NCBI GenBank assembly: GCA_003427395.1
Contig: BFEA01000010.1
Location: 343,775 to 382,750 of the forward strand
Length of the DNA: 38,976 bases
From: Chara braunii
Taxonomy: Eukaryota; Streptophyta; Charophyceae; Charales; Characeae
Direction of reading: 5' to 3'
Shown here: positions 10,100 through 20,569 of the stretch, piece by piece
Layout: the number at the start of each line of letters is the position of its first letter
How positions within the stretch are numbered: position 1 is the first letter of the stretch
The notes under the pieces: model-generated
What the model was told of the DNA's origin: nothing
What the model saw: the letters and a program-made list of their open reading frames with translations, nothing else
Databases searched by the model: none
Translations under genes and position numbers: made by a program

Positions 10100-11400
10100 A
10101 CAGTCTACTGAGAGCAAATCGTGATAACTGACGTTGAACTGAGCTTAGTCACTGATTCATAGAGATTGAACTCACCGAAAATGAGATTGAATTGAATTTA
10201 CTGAAACTGAACTAAGAGTTGAACTGAGGGTTAAACTGAAAGCTGAACTGAAGCTCTCTCTGAAAGCCTCACTTAGATCTGAAACCAATGCTGAACTGAG
10301 CTCACTGAGATTGATTTGAGTTCTTTGAATTTGCAGTGAACTTACTGAAACTGATCCAAGTTCTCTGAATCTGCAGTGAGCTTACTGAAACTGATATGAG
10401 TTCATTGACTCTGATTAAATTTAGAGGAATTCAACTGATCATAATGAAACTTACATGAGTTCACTGATGTTGCACTTAACTTACAGAGATCGAGTTCACT
10501 GAAGTTGATCCGAGCTTACAGAGAGTGGGTCGAGTTCATCGGAATTGAACTGAGTTCATTGAGGCTGATTCAGGGAGATCGAACTGTTTTCACAAAATCT
10601 GAAATAAATTCACTCAAACTGAACTGAACTTTCTGAGATGTAATTGAACACGTTGAATTTGGGCAGAATCCAACGAAACTGAAACAAAGTTCACTGACAG
10701 GGAATTGGATTCACTGATCCTGTATTGAACTTGCCGAAATCTAACTTATATCTGTGAGTCTGAGACTGAATGAAATGAGTTTTACTAACTCCGAACTGTC
10801 TGCTGAAAACTTGCTAAAAAAATTTCTAACTTTTTACTTAGAACTCACTATTGAACTGAGCTGATCTCCTGCTGAGAATTTACCGAAAACTTATGTGAAC
10901 TTTGTTGGAATGAAATTGAGTTATGGAGATAAAAGAGATAAACAACAACTTGGTTCCATGATGGAATTAATTTGTTGTTGTGATGTAACTTTGCAGAAGA
11001 ACGTATCTCCCAATACTGAGTCTGACCTCAGATACGCTGTGTTGAGATCACTGGGCCGAGTTCGGCCTCAAACAGATTGCGTTCTGTCCTCCACACTAAG
11101 TATGTCTTGGATCCATTCTCACCGCACAAGATCTGTTCTCACACACATTTCAATTGTTACATGAGGTCTGAACCTATTCAAAGTTTTCGGAGCTCAATTG
11201 TATCATTGAACTGAACTTTGTGTCACGTAAGTTAAATCACAATTAAAATATCTGTCGAGTTCTCATAGAGTAGGCTGATCTTGTTAAGACTAAGTTTTAT
11301 TCCCGACATTGAACTGAGCTTGAAGAAACTTAACTGAATTCGTAGGGCTAAGTTCGTTGACAATGAATGGTATTCATTTCCACTTGTGAAGAGAATGAAT
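10100..11400. repeat. Degenerate GAACTGAG-type minisatellite
   Basis: Variants of TTGAACTGAGTTCACTGA(A/G)A recur dozens of times without a strict period, densest at 10120-10780 and thinning to about 11400. The words GAACTGA, TTCACTGA and ACTGAAAC dominate. This is an old, heavily mutated array. The 89-codon open frame at 10895 lies inside it and is not considered a gene. Confidence 0.75.
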
Positions 11401-12640
11401 AATTCAACTGAAAATAAAATAAGTATGTTGGCTTCTTAAGGCTGAGACTGTTGGGCTCGGCTTTAGCTGAGGTAGTTTATCCTTCATGTGTCTACTTCCG
11501 AGCCTAATGACAACAATTTGTACTTCAGTTCGAGTCTGCCCATAATGGGTCCACACAGTGAATCTTGTTTAACAGCTTGTGTGTCACCAGCATCTTCTGA
11601 GCGGTGAGGCTGAGTCAGAGTCCGGCCAGTAACAAGCCAAGTTTGCTGAGCACTACGTGAACCTGCTAATTACAACCCCAAACGTGCAAAGCCTGTGGAG
11701 TACAGGATCAGATCTATTGTATGTTGCTTTCTCACCTCTTGTTCAATGAAAACACGGGGTGCAGCATAGGGTGCAGCTCTGCATTGCCCCTGTTCAAATA
11801 GTGCACGGGGTTACAGTCCTAGCACCGTATGGTCGATTGCGGCACAAGAGTACGTAGTATGCCCAGACAGTTTGAATATTGTACAGAGGCGTGATTTACT
11901 CTCCTCTCGTTAATAAATAAATAAATAAATAATCGCTTCGGTCCAGGCAGCGTAGTGAAAGCTACCTCCACAGCTCATTGTCGAGCTGCAATCCACGCTG
12001 CATCTAATCATGGTAAAATTGTGTGAATAAATATATAAATAAATAAAAACGAGGCGCCTCTAGTTGATAGTGGTACTCGAAACCGCTCACTCTGAAAACC
12101 CATGCTCGCGCATCTATTTTTCGTTATGTTTGAATATTGATCGATCGAAGATCCGAACGATCAAAGTGCTCAAAATGAAGTTCCCCTGAGTTTTGTGGTA
12201 TCTGATCTTTGGATGCGTCTCCGAAAATGAAACAGTCTCCCTCAATTAGAACACTTTTCAAAACCTCGTGCGAAGACTTGTTTTTCACATTCTCTCAAGC
12301 TGTCCAAATCCTTCCCAACTAAGTATGCTCAATTGTGAGCGGTCAACCTTGCTATATGTGATGAGCTCAAAGGTGAGTAAATAATAGATTAATAAATAGA
12401 TAGATTAAGTTCCTGGGGTTTTATTGCAGCGGCCACTTTTGAGGTGGTCTGTATTTGCCTACCGCCCTCTTCCATAGGCGCTCATGTATGGCTTGTCCCT
12501 TTAGCCAAGTCTTTACTGATGTGGACAAAGTAACCAAACCCATCCCAATAGCCTGATTGATGCTCTGCTATGGAGACCAGCCTCGTCTAGTGTGCTCTGA
12601 TCAATTTTGCAGTAAGCCTCACTTGAACCCAATCAACTAA
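11400..12640. other. No gene seen; AAAT-type microsatellites
   Basis: Short AATA tracts lie at about 11908-11932, 12026-12048 and 12378-12406. A single diverged relative of the 39-bp repeat found at 12673 lies near 11786-11816 (CCTGTTCAAATAGTGCACGG). Confidence 0.6.
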
Positions 12641-12672
12641 ATTACCTTAGTGTCGGATTCACATTGCACAAT

Positions 12673-12829
12673 CCTGTTTGAATACGGCTCAAGGGTGCAG
12701 CTAGTGTTGTCCCTGTTCGAATACAACACAGGGACGCAGCTTGCACAACCTTTGTTCAAATACTGTACACGGGTGCAGTTTGCGCACTCCTTGTTCATAT
12801 ACTGCATAGGGGTGTCGTTTGCTTCAAAC
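12673..12829. repeat. 39-bp tandem repeat, four units
   Basis: Units start CCTGTT(T/C)GAATAC and contain GGGTGCAGC; their TGTTC cores are spaced 39 bp apart at about 12675, 12714, 12753 and 12792. Because 39 is a multiple of three, the minus strand shows a 13-residue repeat with a YxN motif. That frame also runs into satellite DNA, so I do not call it a gene. Confidence 0.88.
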
Positions 12830-12876
12830 ATAAAATAAAGCAGACCAATAATCATGCAGGTGTTAGTGAGCAGCAC

Positions 12877-13882
12877 GCTGTCCTCACTCAGTGTTGTTCC
12901 CGCTTGCTGGCTATCCCGTGATTGGGTGATCAAACGTGATCCCAATCATGGGATCTTACTAATTATACAATTTCAAAATTACAAAAATATGAAAATAATA
13001 AAAGTGCTTCACCCATCAAGCGGCGGTGAGCGCAACCTTCACTTAGGGCTGCTCTCGCTTGCTATCTCTCCCTAGATTGGGTGCTCAGATGTGATCCCAA
13101 TCACGAGGTGCGACTAATTATTTACTTTCGAAAGTACAAAAATATTAAAGTAACGAAAATGCTTCATCCAGCAAGTAGCGGTAAGCGCAACCTTCATTTA
13201 GTGCTGCTCCCGCTGGCTGGTTGTCCCGTGATTGGGTGATCAGACGTGATCCCAATCACGGGACCCAACTAATTATTTAATTTTGAAATTACAAAAAGAT
13301 ATGAAAGCAANNNNNNNNNNNNNNNNNNNNNNNNNNNNNNNNNNNNNNNNNNNNNNNNNNNNNNNNNNNNNNNNNNNNNNNNNNNNNNNNNNNNNNNNNN
13401 NNNNNNNNNNNNNNNNNNNNNNNNNNNNNNNNNNNNNNNNNNNNNNNNNNNNNNNNNNNNNNNNNNNNNNNNNNNNNNNNNNNNNNNNNNNNNNNNNNNN
13501 NNNNNNNNNNNNNNNNNNNNNNNNNNNNNNNNNNNNNNNNNNNNNNNNNNNNNNNNNNNNNNNNNNNNNNNNNNNNNNNNNNNNNNNNNNNNNNNNNNNN
13601 NNNNNNNNNNNNNNNNNNNNNNNNNTGATTGGGTGATCAGCCGTGATCCCAATCACGGGATCCAACTAATTAATTTATTTCATAAATTAGAAAAATATTG
13701 AAGTATTGAAAATGCTTCACCCAGCAAGCGGCGGTGAGCGCAGCCTTCACTTAGGGCTGCTCCCGCTTGCTGGCTGTCCCATGATTGGGTGATCAGCCGT
13801 GATCCCAATCACGGGATCCNCTGCTCCCGCTTGCTGGCTGTCCCATGATTGGGTGATCAGCCGTGATCCCAATCACGGGATC
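12877..13882. repeat. 155-bp satellite with two hairpins per unit
   Basis: Units begin near 13005, 13160, (gap), 13713, with partial units at both ends. Hairpin 1 pairs CCAGCAAGCGG with CCGCTTGCTGG and has an inner GCAGCC/GGCTGC stem (13721-13773). Hairpin 2 pairs TCCCGTGATTGGG with CCCAATCACGGGA around TGATCAGACGTGAT (13224-13263, 13 perfect pairs). The rest of the unit is AT-rich (ACTAATTATTTAATTT). The 315-base N run (13311-13625) and the single N at 13819 fall inside the array, so its true copy number is unknown. Confidence 0.92.
13311..13625. other. Assembly gap (N run)
   Basis: A run of N inside the satellite. Its length is probably a placeholder; the flanking units are out of register with a 155-bp period. 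Confidence 0.97.
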
Positions 13883-13890
13883 CTACTAAT

Positions 13891-14757
13891 TGCGAGGATC
13901 AGGGTCCTCGGTCGGCCTATGGGGCCCTGTTTGCAGCATTACCCGCCCTAAGTGAAGGCGGGCATGGCTTTTTGCAAGAGGCCCTCGACTATCAATTTCA
14001 TATTTGGTGTCCAGGCAGTTGCGACGCGCCAGTAGGTTGAGAGAAACACAGGCCGAGCAACAAAGACATTTCCACGGCCCTCCGTGCCTTTCCAAAGAAT
14101 GCAGGCCCTGGGCGTGATTCGCAACCTCATACAGAGACAATTGGGCGCCTAACCGAACGAGGCTCAGCAGCCCAGTAGCTGCTGTACGCAGGCAGCGTCC
14201 TGGGGCCTTCCGAAAGCTTTTGGGCCCAGGCCAGTGCAGCCAGGCTGCGAGAGCAGGCCAACTCTTTCCATAAAGGAAAGAGCTCGGCCCTGGCTGCCTC
14301 ATTCAGGCACTCGCATGCTGGCGGCAGCGCTGCTGGAGCAGATGCTCGTGGGCTGCTGCTAGCGCTGGGAGGCGAGGTGCAGCACGTGCGGTCGTGCAGA
14401 GGAGGAAGGCGCTGCTGAGGGCAGCGCCATAGCCCAGCCACCATAGCTGGCGGGCTTGTAGTGAAGCGCAGGGGTGGTCTTCGAGTGAAAGAGAGGACAG
14501 GTGTGGGTGTAGTTAGGGGATAGGTGAAGGATGATGATGATGATGATGATGATGTGAGGGCACTTACCTTATATTGGCGATGGTCTGCATGAGCGTCATC
14601 TTCAAGTACTTCGGGTTGCCGCTGATGTCAACAGTTGCATTGTCTTTTTGTAGTCTGTAGTTGCTGTGTAGGATTAGGCTGGGCGCTGAGCGCCAAGTGT
14701 GAGTGTGAAGGAACTGGACTCTTGTGTTGGGGGGAGAGAGTTTGCTCTCCGTGAACA
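13891..14757 (+). mobile_element. Ty3/gypsy 5' LTR, inserted in satellite
   Basis: The LTR starts TGCGAGG right after satellite sequence (ACTAAT) and ends ...GTGAACA at 14757. It aligns in inverted orientation with 32926-33624, which also begins TGCGAGG and is fixed as a 3' LTR by an adjoining polypurine tract. Shared landmarks are the palindrome GGCGCTGAGCGCC (14681-14693), a run rich in CAGCGCTGC-like words, and CTACTGGCG(C/A)GT. A (GAT)8-9 microsatellite lies at about 14528-14555. No duplication of the left flank (CTAAT) is found after 14757, as expected if the internal region follows. The start TGG at 14759 may be a primer site, but I cannot name the tRNA. Confidence 0.72.
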
Positions 14758-16184
14758 TTGGTTTTCAGTACTACGAACCTCCATTGGTGTATTATTGGTG
14801 CAATGCTACTCTTTGGACACAGTGTGACTATCTGGCTTTCAATGTGATGGTGTGAACTGGAATTGTCATCTCGCTGTTGCTTGTTTTCCTTGCAATTTGG
14901 TATTGGAGCTGGTTCATATTGCGCTTCAATGGTTCTTCGCAATAGCTATTGGTGCTTCGCATGAGGTGTGTGGCAGTGATAAGGCATTGGCGTTGAATGT
15001 TAGGCGGCCCAGGGTAGTGTGGGCGCGGCAGGGAGCTATTTGGTGACATACGGGGTGTATGCTGGATGATGAGAACTTGCTGATGTGGCATATTAAGTTG
15101 AGGTGGAACCGCATTCTGCTGTTGGTTGTGTCGAGGCAAAGACCGGTCATCATAATTGCACATAAGGTTGTCGGTGAGAAATCTGTGGTTGGGGGCAGCA
15201 TTTATGAGGTACGTTGCTCTCTTCCTTATATGCCCTCTTCATGTCTTCTTACCGTGAGGAAGTGAGTTCTGTCTTGAGAGTCCTCTTGATGTGAGGTGTC
15301 GCGAGCGCTCAACCTTGAGAGTCGACAATCTTCTTGGGCAGCAAGCTGGTGGGAGACGGGCAAAGCGTCTGAAGGGCCCTGGACGAAGCACTCGGGTCAC
15401 GGTCACCATGCCAAACTGCTGGGAGTAGTACACGGATGCTTTGTTGCAAGTCCTTGGTTCTGCTGCTTGCGCAATAGAGGTTGTGCAAGGCATGCCAGCC
15501 TTTAATGAGACGCCTACCAGACCGTCTATAAATATTTCTGGCTGCGGACTCGGTGTTGATTCTGGCTGTGATCGTCGTCTTGTCTGCGATGTGAAATAAT
15601 TCCTGAGGAGATGGGGGCTCTCCTTAAATCCCTCCGGATCAGCTAGATCAAACCGGGTGGTAAGGCTCGTTTCGTACGAGGATAAATAAGAGTGGATGGG
15701 CTGGCATGTTCGACAATGATTTGGGATACAGGGGTGGGCCGGATTGCACACCTTCAGACACGCTGCTCAACCAGATGCTAAGGACGTTGACACAAAGTGA
15801 CCAATCAAGAAGGATACAGGGGGAGGGGGGGATTCCGGTAACTGTTCACAGTGGCAATTAACTATCGTGTAGTAGAGCCATCCAGTATACATCTCCAGCA
15901 GGAGATGTTATTTCATTCTTTGATTAGTTAGTTGTTACAGACTTTGCTGACAACTGACAGACAACTACAGACAGAGTAGACTCTTTGCTGTAAGGTGATC
16001 TGTATTAGACTGATTTAAAAATAGATGTGATATATCGTGTAGGACCTGACATTAGTTGTGATTATATCACCTATTTGTTTTTGTTCATGCCGACTGATAA
16101 TATTTGTATATCACAGACGGTTGTGTGTCACGCTAAGGTAGGATTCAGTGTGAGTTCTAGTTTAGATCACACACACCGTAGCTC
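14758..16184 (+). other. Long leader between LTR and gag
   Basis: No recognised gene on the plus strand. By position it is the untranslated leader of the element whose gag starts at 16185. Minus-strand open frames exist (15239-15751, 170 codons; 14828-15163, 111 codons, Gln/Asn/Pro-rich). They match nothing I recognise and are left uncalled. The segment from 15890 to 16180 is AT-rich and free of long frames. Confidence 0.4.
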
Positions 16185-18022
16185 ATGAGTGAAGACATCA
16201 GTGAGGAGGAGCAAAGGCTAGTGCAACCCATTAGGACCACACGGAAAACCGCTCTTAGTCAACTGACTTTCTTGGTGTTAGGTCCAGGAGAGGAGAGGAG
16301 GCTACGAAGGGAAGCTAGGGAGAGGGCAGCGGCGAGGAGGAATAGGGACGCAGCAGCCAGCTTAGCGGCTGCGATGGCTACCGTCTCTTCGACATCGCAG
16401 TCCACCTCCCAGTCTTCTTCGTCAGGGGCTGGACAGGGTGGATCGGGTGCAGTTAGTCAATCTATTGGCTTGCAAGTCAACCAACAGGCTCTACTCACAC
16501 CTGAGGACATAGAAATCCAAAAAGTGGAAGAACTTCAGGATGAGTTACGGTGGCAGTTGGACGAAGCATCAGAGAGGAGAAGAAAAGCAATCATGAGGAA
16601 GGCCAGATTAGAGAGTAGGATGGAGGCACTAGGCAGACTAGAGGACCTAGATGAGGCGACATTAGAGCCTGCTGGACGCGTGCTGCGTAATGCTGTCCTA
16701 TCTATAGCAGAAGCGCAAACAGTTCAACAGGAACTGTTGACTGATCTAGTGGCAGGCCAGAAACGAATTCTGGATGCACTCCAAGCTCCTCGTCCAGTGA
16801 TGAGGCAGCCACAGTTTGTTGTAGTTCCCCCTGCAGGCGCGGGTCCTTCAACGATGCCGCGACCCACGGGACAATCCTTTTCTCCTATGTTTGACATGCC
16901 CCCTCCTTGTGGTGTAGGAGTAGTTAGTGGTCCGGTTCAAAGAGTCTCAGCCGTACCATCTACAACAGTGGTCACCACAGTCCCATTGTCAAGCCAGGCC
17001 CAGGTTAGTGTACAACAACTTGTCTCAGTAGCTATGCAGCCGCTGCAGCAAGCACCTGGGCCCATGCAGCCTATNCAGTGGATGCCCAAGATACCTTTGA
17101 TGAGTCCCAAGCCCTTCTCTGGTGACAGGAAGAAGGAAGAGGACTTAGACACCTGGGTGAGGACTGTGCCTACTTATGTGAGGCACAAGCTCACAAGGCC
17201 AGAGCAAGAAGTTGTTGTGGCTGCCTTTTTTCTAGAAGGATCAGCAGCTCGCTGGTTGAATGGCCCAGTGCAGCAACAGGGCTACGGTCATGATTTCGAT
17301 GCCTGGGCTCAGTCCCAGACATTGGAATAGTTCGTACAATCCTTCTACAACAGGTGGCATGACCCGCAAGGGGCTCAAAAGGCCACCGATGCTATCAACA
17401 ACCTTTGTTCCCGCAGGTTCAAGGATGTTAGAGAGCTTACAGACACCGTAGAACGCCTTCTCGTGGTACCTGGTGTGCGTTTTGACCAGCAGGTTCTCCT
17501 GACGGATTACCTAAGGTGCCTACCTGCAGAGGTAAGGACCAATCTGGTTGATGAGGCCTATGTCGAACAGCACACCTTCGCTTCTTTTAGTAAGAACGCT
17601 CTGGACATTGAGGCAAAGTTGGGGTTTGCGCATAAGGCATCTCATGATGTAGGAAGAGACTACCCCAAGACTGGAAGAAGAAGGGTCAGTTAATGTTCGT
17701 TGACCACGATGGTCAAACGATTGAGATTGACGATTTCTTAGACCTTGGGGAGTTGACAGAGGAGGATGGGGCTAGCGAGACTTCACATGGTGGAGTCGTG
17801 GCGCCCATCAAAGAAAAGGCTAGGGGAGCCCAAGGGACACCCGCATGGGTGAAGCTTGGTTTGGATTACGAGGTGTGGAGGGACCGAGTCGCTAGGGGCA
17901 CTTGCATGTGCTGAGGCAAAAAGGTCACAACGAAGGTAGCCTCGCCCACAGTGGTGGGCTTATCTTCGAATCCTGGGAGTGCTTTTGCGAGCAGCTCACA
18001 GGGAAACACCTCGGGCCAGTAG
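16185..18022 (+). pseudogene. Ty3/gypsy gag with stop, frameshift, lost knuckle
   Basis: Structural polyprotein gene. It starts MSEDISEEEQ, followed by a basic Arg-rich patch, a Ser/Gly-rich linker, a predicted coiled coil (about residues 110-200, KVEELQDELRWQLDEASERR onward), a Pro/Val-rich linker, and a capsid region from PKPFSGD (about residue 310). One in-frame TAG (17328-17330) interrupts the capsid after codon 381; the same frame then continues FVQSFYNRW to 17690. A one-base deletion near 17668 moves the reading to the frame beginning MFVDHDGQ at 17693. The zinc knuckle present in the minus-strand relative (38010-38050) is reduced to CMC followed by TGA at 17912. The gag frame finally ends at TAG 18020-18022. 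One N lies at 17075. The element is defective but retains family structure. Confidence 0.85.
18001..18022 (+). promoter_or_regulatory. Candidate -1 ribosomal frameshift site, gag-pol
   Basis: G GGA AAC (18001-18007) lies exactly in the gag frame as X XXY YYZ. Thirteen bases later comes the gag stop TAG (18020-18022). The pol frame (VGVLAALTRAEVVTL) is open across the site in the -1 frame. The same heptamer, spacing and stop recur in the minus-strand copy at 37880-37901. GGGAAAC is a known retroviral slippery sequence. A downstream structure was not established. Confidence 0.6.
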
Positions 18023-18195
18023 GAGTGTTAGCCGCTCTTACTCGTGCTGAAGTGGTAACGTTGCCTTCCCCACTTTAGGCGTTGGCCAAGGCTAGAGACC
18101 CACACATCGCCCCGCAGACACATTCAGACCCACCGACGCTCTGTTCGAGAGATGTGTCTGAGCCCCTAGAAGAGTTAATGGTGTCTCTCCTCCAT
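18019..18195 (+). pseudogene. Start of pol (pre-protease), truncated
   Basis: In the -1 frame relative to gag the sequence reads VGVLAALTRAEVV, then a TAG near 18077, then a segment ending DVSEPLEELMVSLL. That last part matches the pre-protease segment of the minus-strand element (DVSESLEELE near 37600). The element stops at about 18195, where minus-strand LINE sequence begins, so protease, reverse transcriptase, RNase H and integrase are absent. Confidence 0.6.
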
Positions 18196-18198
18196 CTC

Positions 18199-18262
18199 TA
18201 GGCCTCCAGTGCCACTCCTATTGCTGGCGACCTACTTCTAGGCCTCCAGTGCCACTCCTCCG
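18199..18262. repeat. 40-bp-period duplication at element junction
   Basis: CTAGGCCTCCAGTGCCACTC occurs with period 40 (GGCCTCC at 18201 and 18241), exactly where the plus-strand gag/pol fragment meets the minus-strand LINE fragment. This may be a trace of the joining event. Confidence 0.85.
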
Positions 18263-20038
18263 GGTCGAAGGGGAGCTCTTCCAGAGGTGTCTCTGGTTGA
18301 AAGGTGACCCATAGATCCTTCTGCCTCATCATGCGAATTTCGTACACCTCCACATTCTTACACCACCTCACCGCCTCTGGGGTGTATTTAGAGAGGACGT
18401 TTTCCTTCCTTCTGTGGAGGAGGCTGACCAAGGATTCGTCAGCCCGTACCTCCACCACGCTGCCCACACTCTCAATATCTCCCGGGGTCACAACCCAATC
18501 CCCTTTTGTCAATCGTGGTCCTTTACGCAAAATGCGGGCCCAGTCAAGAGGGACCGCAAAAATCAATTCATCCAGGTTTCTCTCGACGTCATGACAATAC
18601 CTCATGGAGACCGTCAATTGTAGTACCGTTTTTCAGTTTTTGTTCTTTAAGTCCGATGTATCCTTGACCTTGACTATACCCTCTATGACCCAGCTACTCC
18701 GTGGGGAATCCGAACTGCGGTACACCCTCCTGTTTCTAACGGTGATATTTCTATTGCCGAAGAGGGCTTGTCGCTTCACCTCTTCCCAAGTGGTTGGCGG
18801 GGTTTTGTCGGGCAACGGCAGCTGGCGCCATGCTTTAAGAATCCGGGGCCAGAAATCATCCCTTCACAGGTCTCTTCTTGCTTCGTCGACCCGAACTCTT
18901 GATGGTGTGAGCGCGCCGTGGTATGGACCAATAGTGGTCCTCCCAACCACATCCAGGGGTGCACACCTTGCGGCGCCTGTGGGGCTAATCTGGCGATTTG
19001 CTCCAAGGCAAGAGAGAGCCATGGAAGATCTGGCGTGAACAACATTCTCCTCGCCCATCGTATTAGCAATGTCGTGACCTAGATGTCGGGGTCGAGGATC
19101 CCCAGGCCCCCTTTGTTCTTGGGCTGGATCACCGACGACCAGGCCACCCGACTAATGACATTTAGCAACTCGCTGTTTCCTCTCCACAACAGGGTGGTTG
19201 CTTGCCTTTTAAGGGATTTAACTGCTTCTTTTCTAAGATCCCAGATTGCGAATTTGTACCAGAGAGCCGCAAACACTGTGTTGTTAATTGCAAGTGCCCT
19301 GCCAATTAGAGAAGTATGTTTACTATTCCATTGCATTTCTCAGTCTTAATTTCTGTAGTGCCGATTTAAGGACTCAGTCATCGTTCGATGCTGGTCTTCC
19401 ATGCGTCGTCAACATGATTCCCAAGACGCTGACCGGGGCCGCCTCTGGTAACCATTTAACTCATGGCAACTCCGGGGGGTGCGCCCCTTGATGGTGGATC
19501 CACCACCCCAGAGTTATGTTTCCCCAATTAACGGTCATGTTAGAGACAGTCGTGAACCTCTCCAACAACTTCCTAATTTCTTCCATATTCTCGGAGGTGG
19601 TATCCACAATAATAGTCCAATCATCCGCAAACATCGAGCAAATAGGGATCTCGTCCTTCGGGATAGCAAAGATCTGTAGTTTAGTTAGATCTTTGTTAGC
19701 CCGGAGGTTTGCCGCCAATGCCTCGATCACAATGATGAAGAGGAAGGGGGTCAAAGGGTCTCCTTGGCGGACCGATCGTTGCAACGAGATCACCGGTGCT
19801 AGAAGGCCGTTTACCTAGACGGATGTAGTAGCGTTGCGGTGTAAGATCTGGATCCAGCGTCGAAAGGATGGGCCAATATTCATTTTGTCCATGCATTTAT
19901 CCAGGAAGAGCCAATCCACGTGGTCGTATGCTTTTTCAAAATCAATGAAGTCCACGGCTGCATTTTGTCTGTCTTGTCAAGACAACTTGAGAAGTTCATT
20001 AACCAACAAAATATTATCTTGGATTCGACGCTGTCGTA

Positions 20039-20064
20039 CCAAATACCCTTACAAGGGTATTTGG
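20039..20064. repeat. 26-bp palindrome inside LINE remnant
   Basis: CCAAATACCCTT and AAGGGTATTTGG flank a central AC: 12 perfect pairs. It sits where the LINE frame loses recognisable sequence just upstream of RT domain 1. The 18-bp core also occurs at 9360-9377. Confidence 0.85.
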
Positions 20065-20090
20065 CATGCTTTTTGCAAGTCGCACTAATG

Positions 20091-20569
20091 CAGCCTCGTT
20101 CGCTTGACGGCGCGCGAGTTGGAGGTAGTTTAGGTCCTCGCCCAAGTGAGCGGTGCGCGTGGGGTATTGACGGGGAGGTGCAATCATGCGCAACCTGGGT
20201 GTGCGCGGCGTCACGGGCCAGCGGGACGCGCGACCATTTGTCCCCTTTGCCTTTCTGGGTCTTCATGTTTCCTCTTATTATTATCATTTTGCTTACTTCT
20301 AAATTTTGCTAAGTGCCTTGGATCCAGTGATCGGCTCTGAGGCCGACGCCGGAACCGACGAGCTTCATTGTTAAGCCGTAGGGCACGGGTGGCCGTCACG
20401 GTAATCAAGGACTTTGACCACGCGCCTCTTTCAGTTGGCCTGTTCTCGTTCCTGTGAGTTGGGGATGCTGGCGAGAATTTTGGATCCCTCCCGCGTTGAA
20501 GCACAGACTGGAGAGGTCAACCTGCATGGAAAGTGATGAGGTCCGTGGTCGTTACTTCTCCCATTTCCT
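20091..20569. other. No gene assigned
   Basis: Minus-strand frames rich in Arg and Lys (20504-20211 and 20214-20014) could be an upstream piece of the LINE fragment, but no motif confirms this. Confidence 0.4.

Larger units (their letters stand above)
18198..20090 (-). pseudogene. LINE (non-LTR) ORF2, reverse transcriptase part
   Basis: Reads from about 20030 down. Motifs in order: RT domain 1 (DNILLVNELLKLS, then a frame change), domain 2 (VDFIDFEKAYDHVDW), a TAG near 19815, RQGDPLTPFLF (about 19765), and the catalytic box FADD (19620-19631; F instead of the usual Y). After further shifts come the thumb and C-terminal signatures GGLGILDPDI (about 19100), RWARRM, and the tail DWARILRKGPRLTKGDWV (about 18515). 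The frames in use are 19793-19461, 19336-19079, 19069-18776, 18815-18633 and 18617-18198. Reverse transcription primed at target DNA is the family role. At least five frame breaks make it inactive. The endonuclease region is not attached; a separate fragment at 26700-27640 may be the same family. Confidence 0.85.

Noticed and set aside
12673-12829. GTTCGAATAC words considered as tRNA B-boxes
   Set aside because: They do not fit the B-box consensus at the last position and no A-box or cloverleaf is present.
13269-13665. Open frames of about 120-130 codons spanning the N run
   Set aside because: Almost all codons are undetermined; openness is an artefact of the gap.
14564-14758. Minus-strand exon-like frame (DISGNPKYLK) followed by GT
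   Set aside because: It lies inside the LTR on the antisense strand, and the homologous LTR at 33050 does not keep the frame.
15239-15751. 170-codon minus-strand open frame in the gypsy leader
   Set aside because: No motif or family recognised, and it lies antisense inside a retrotransposon leader. It may be chance; not called.
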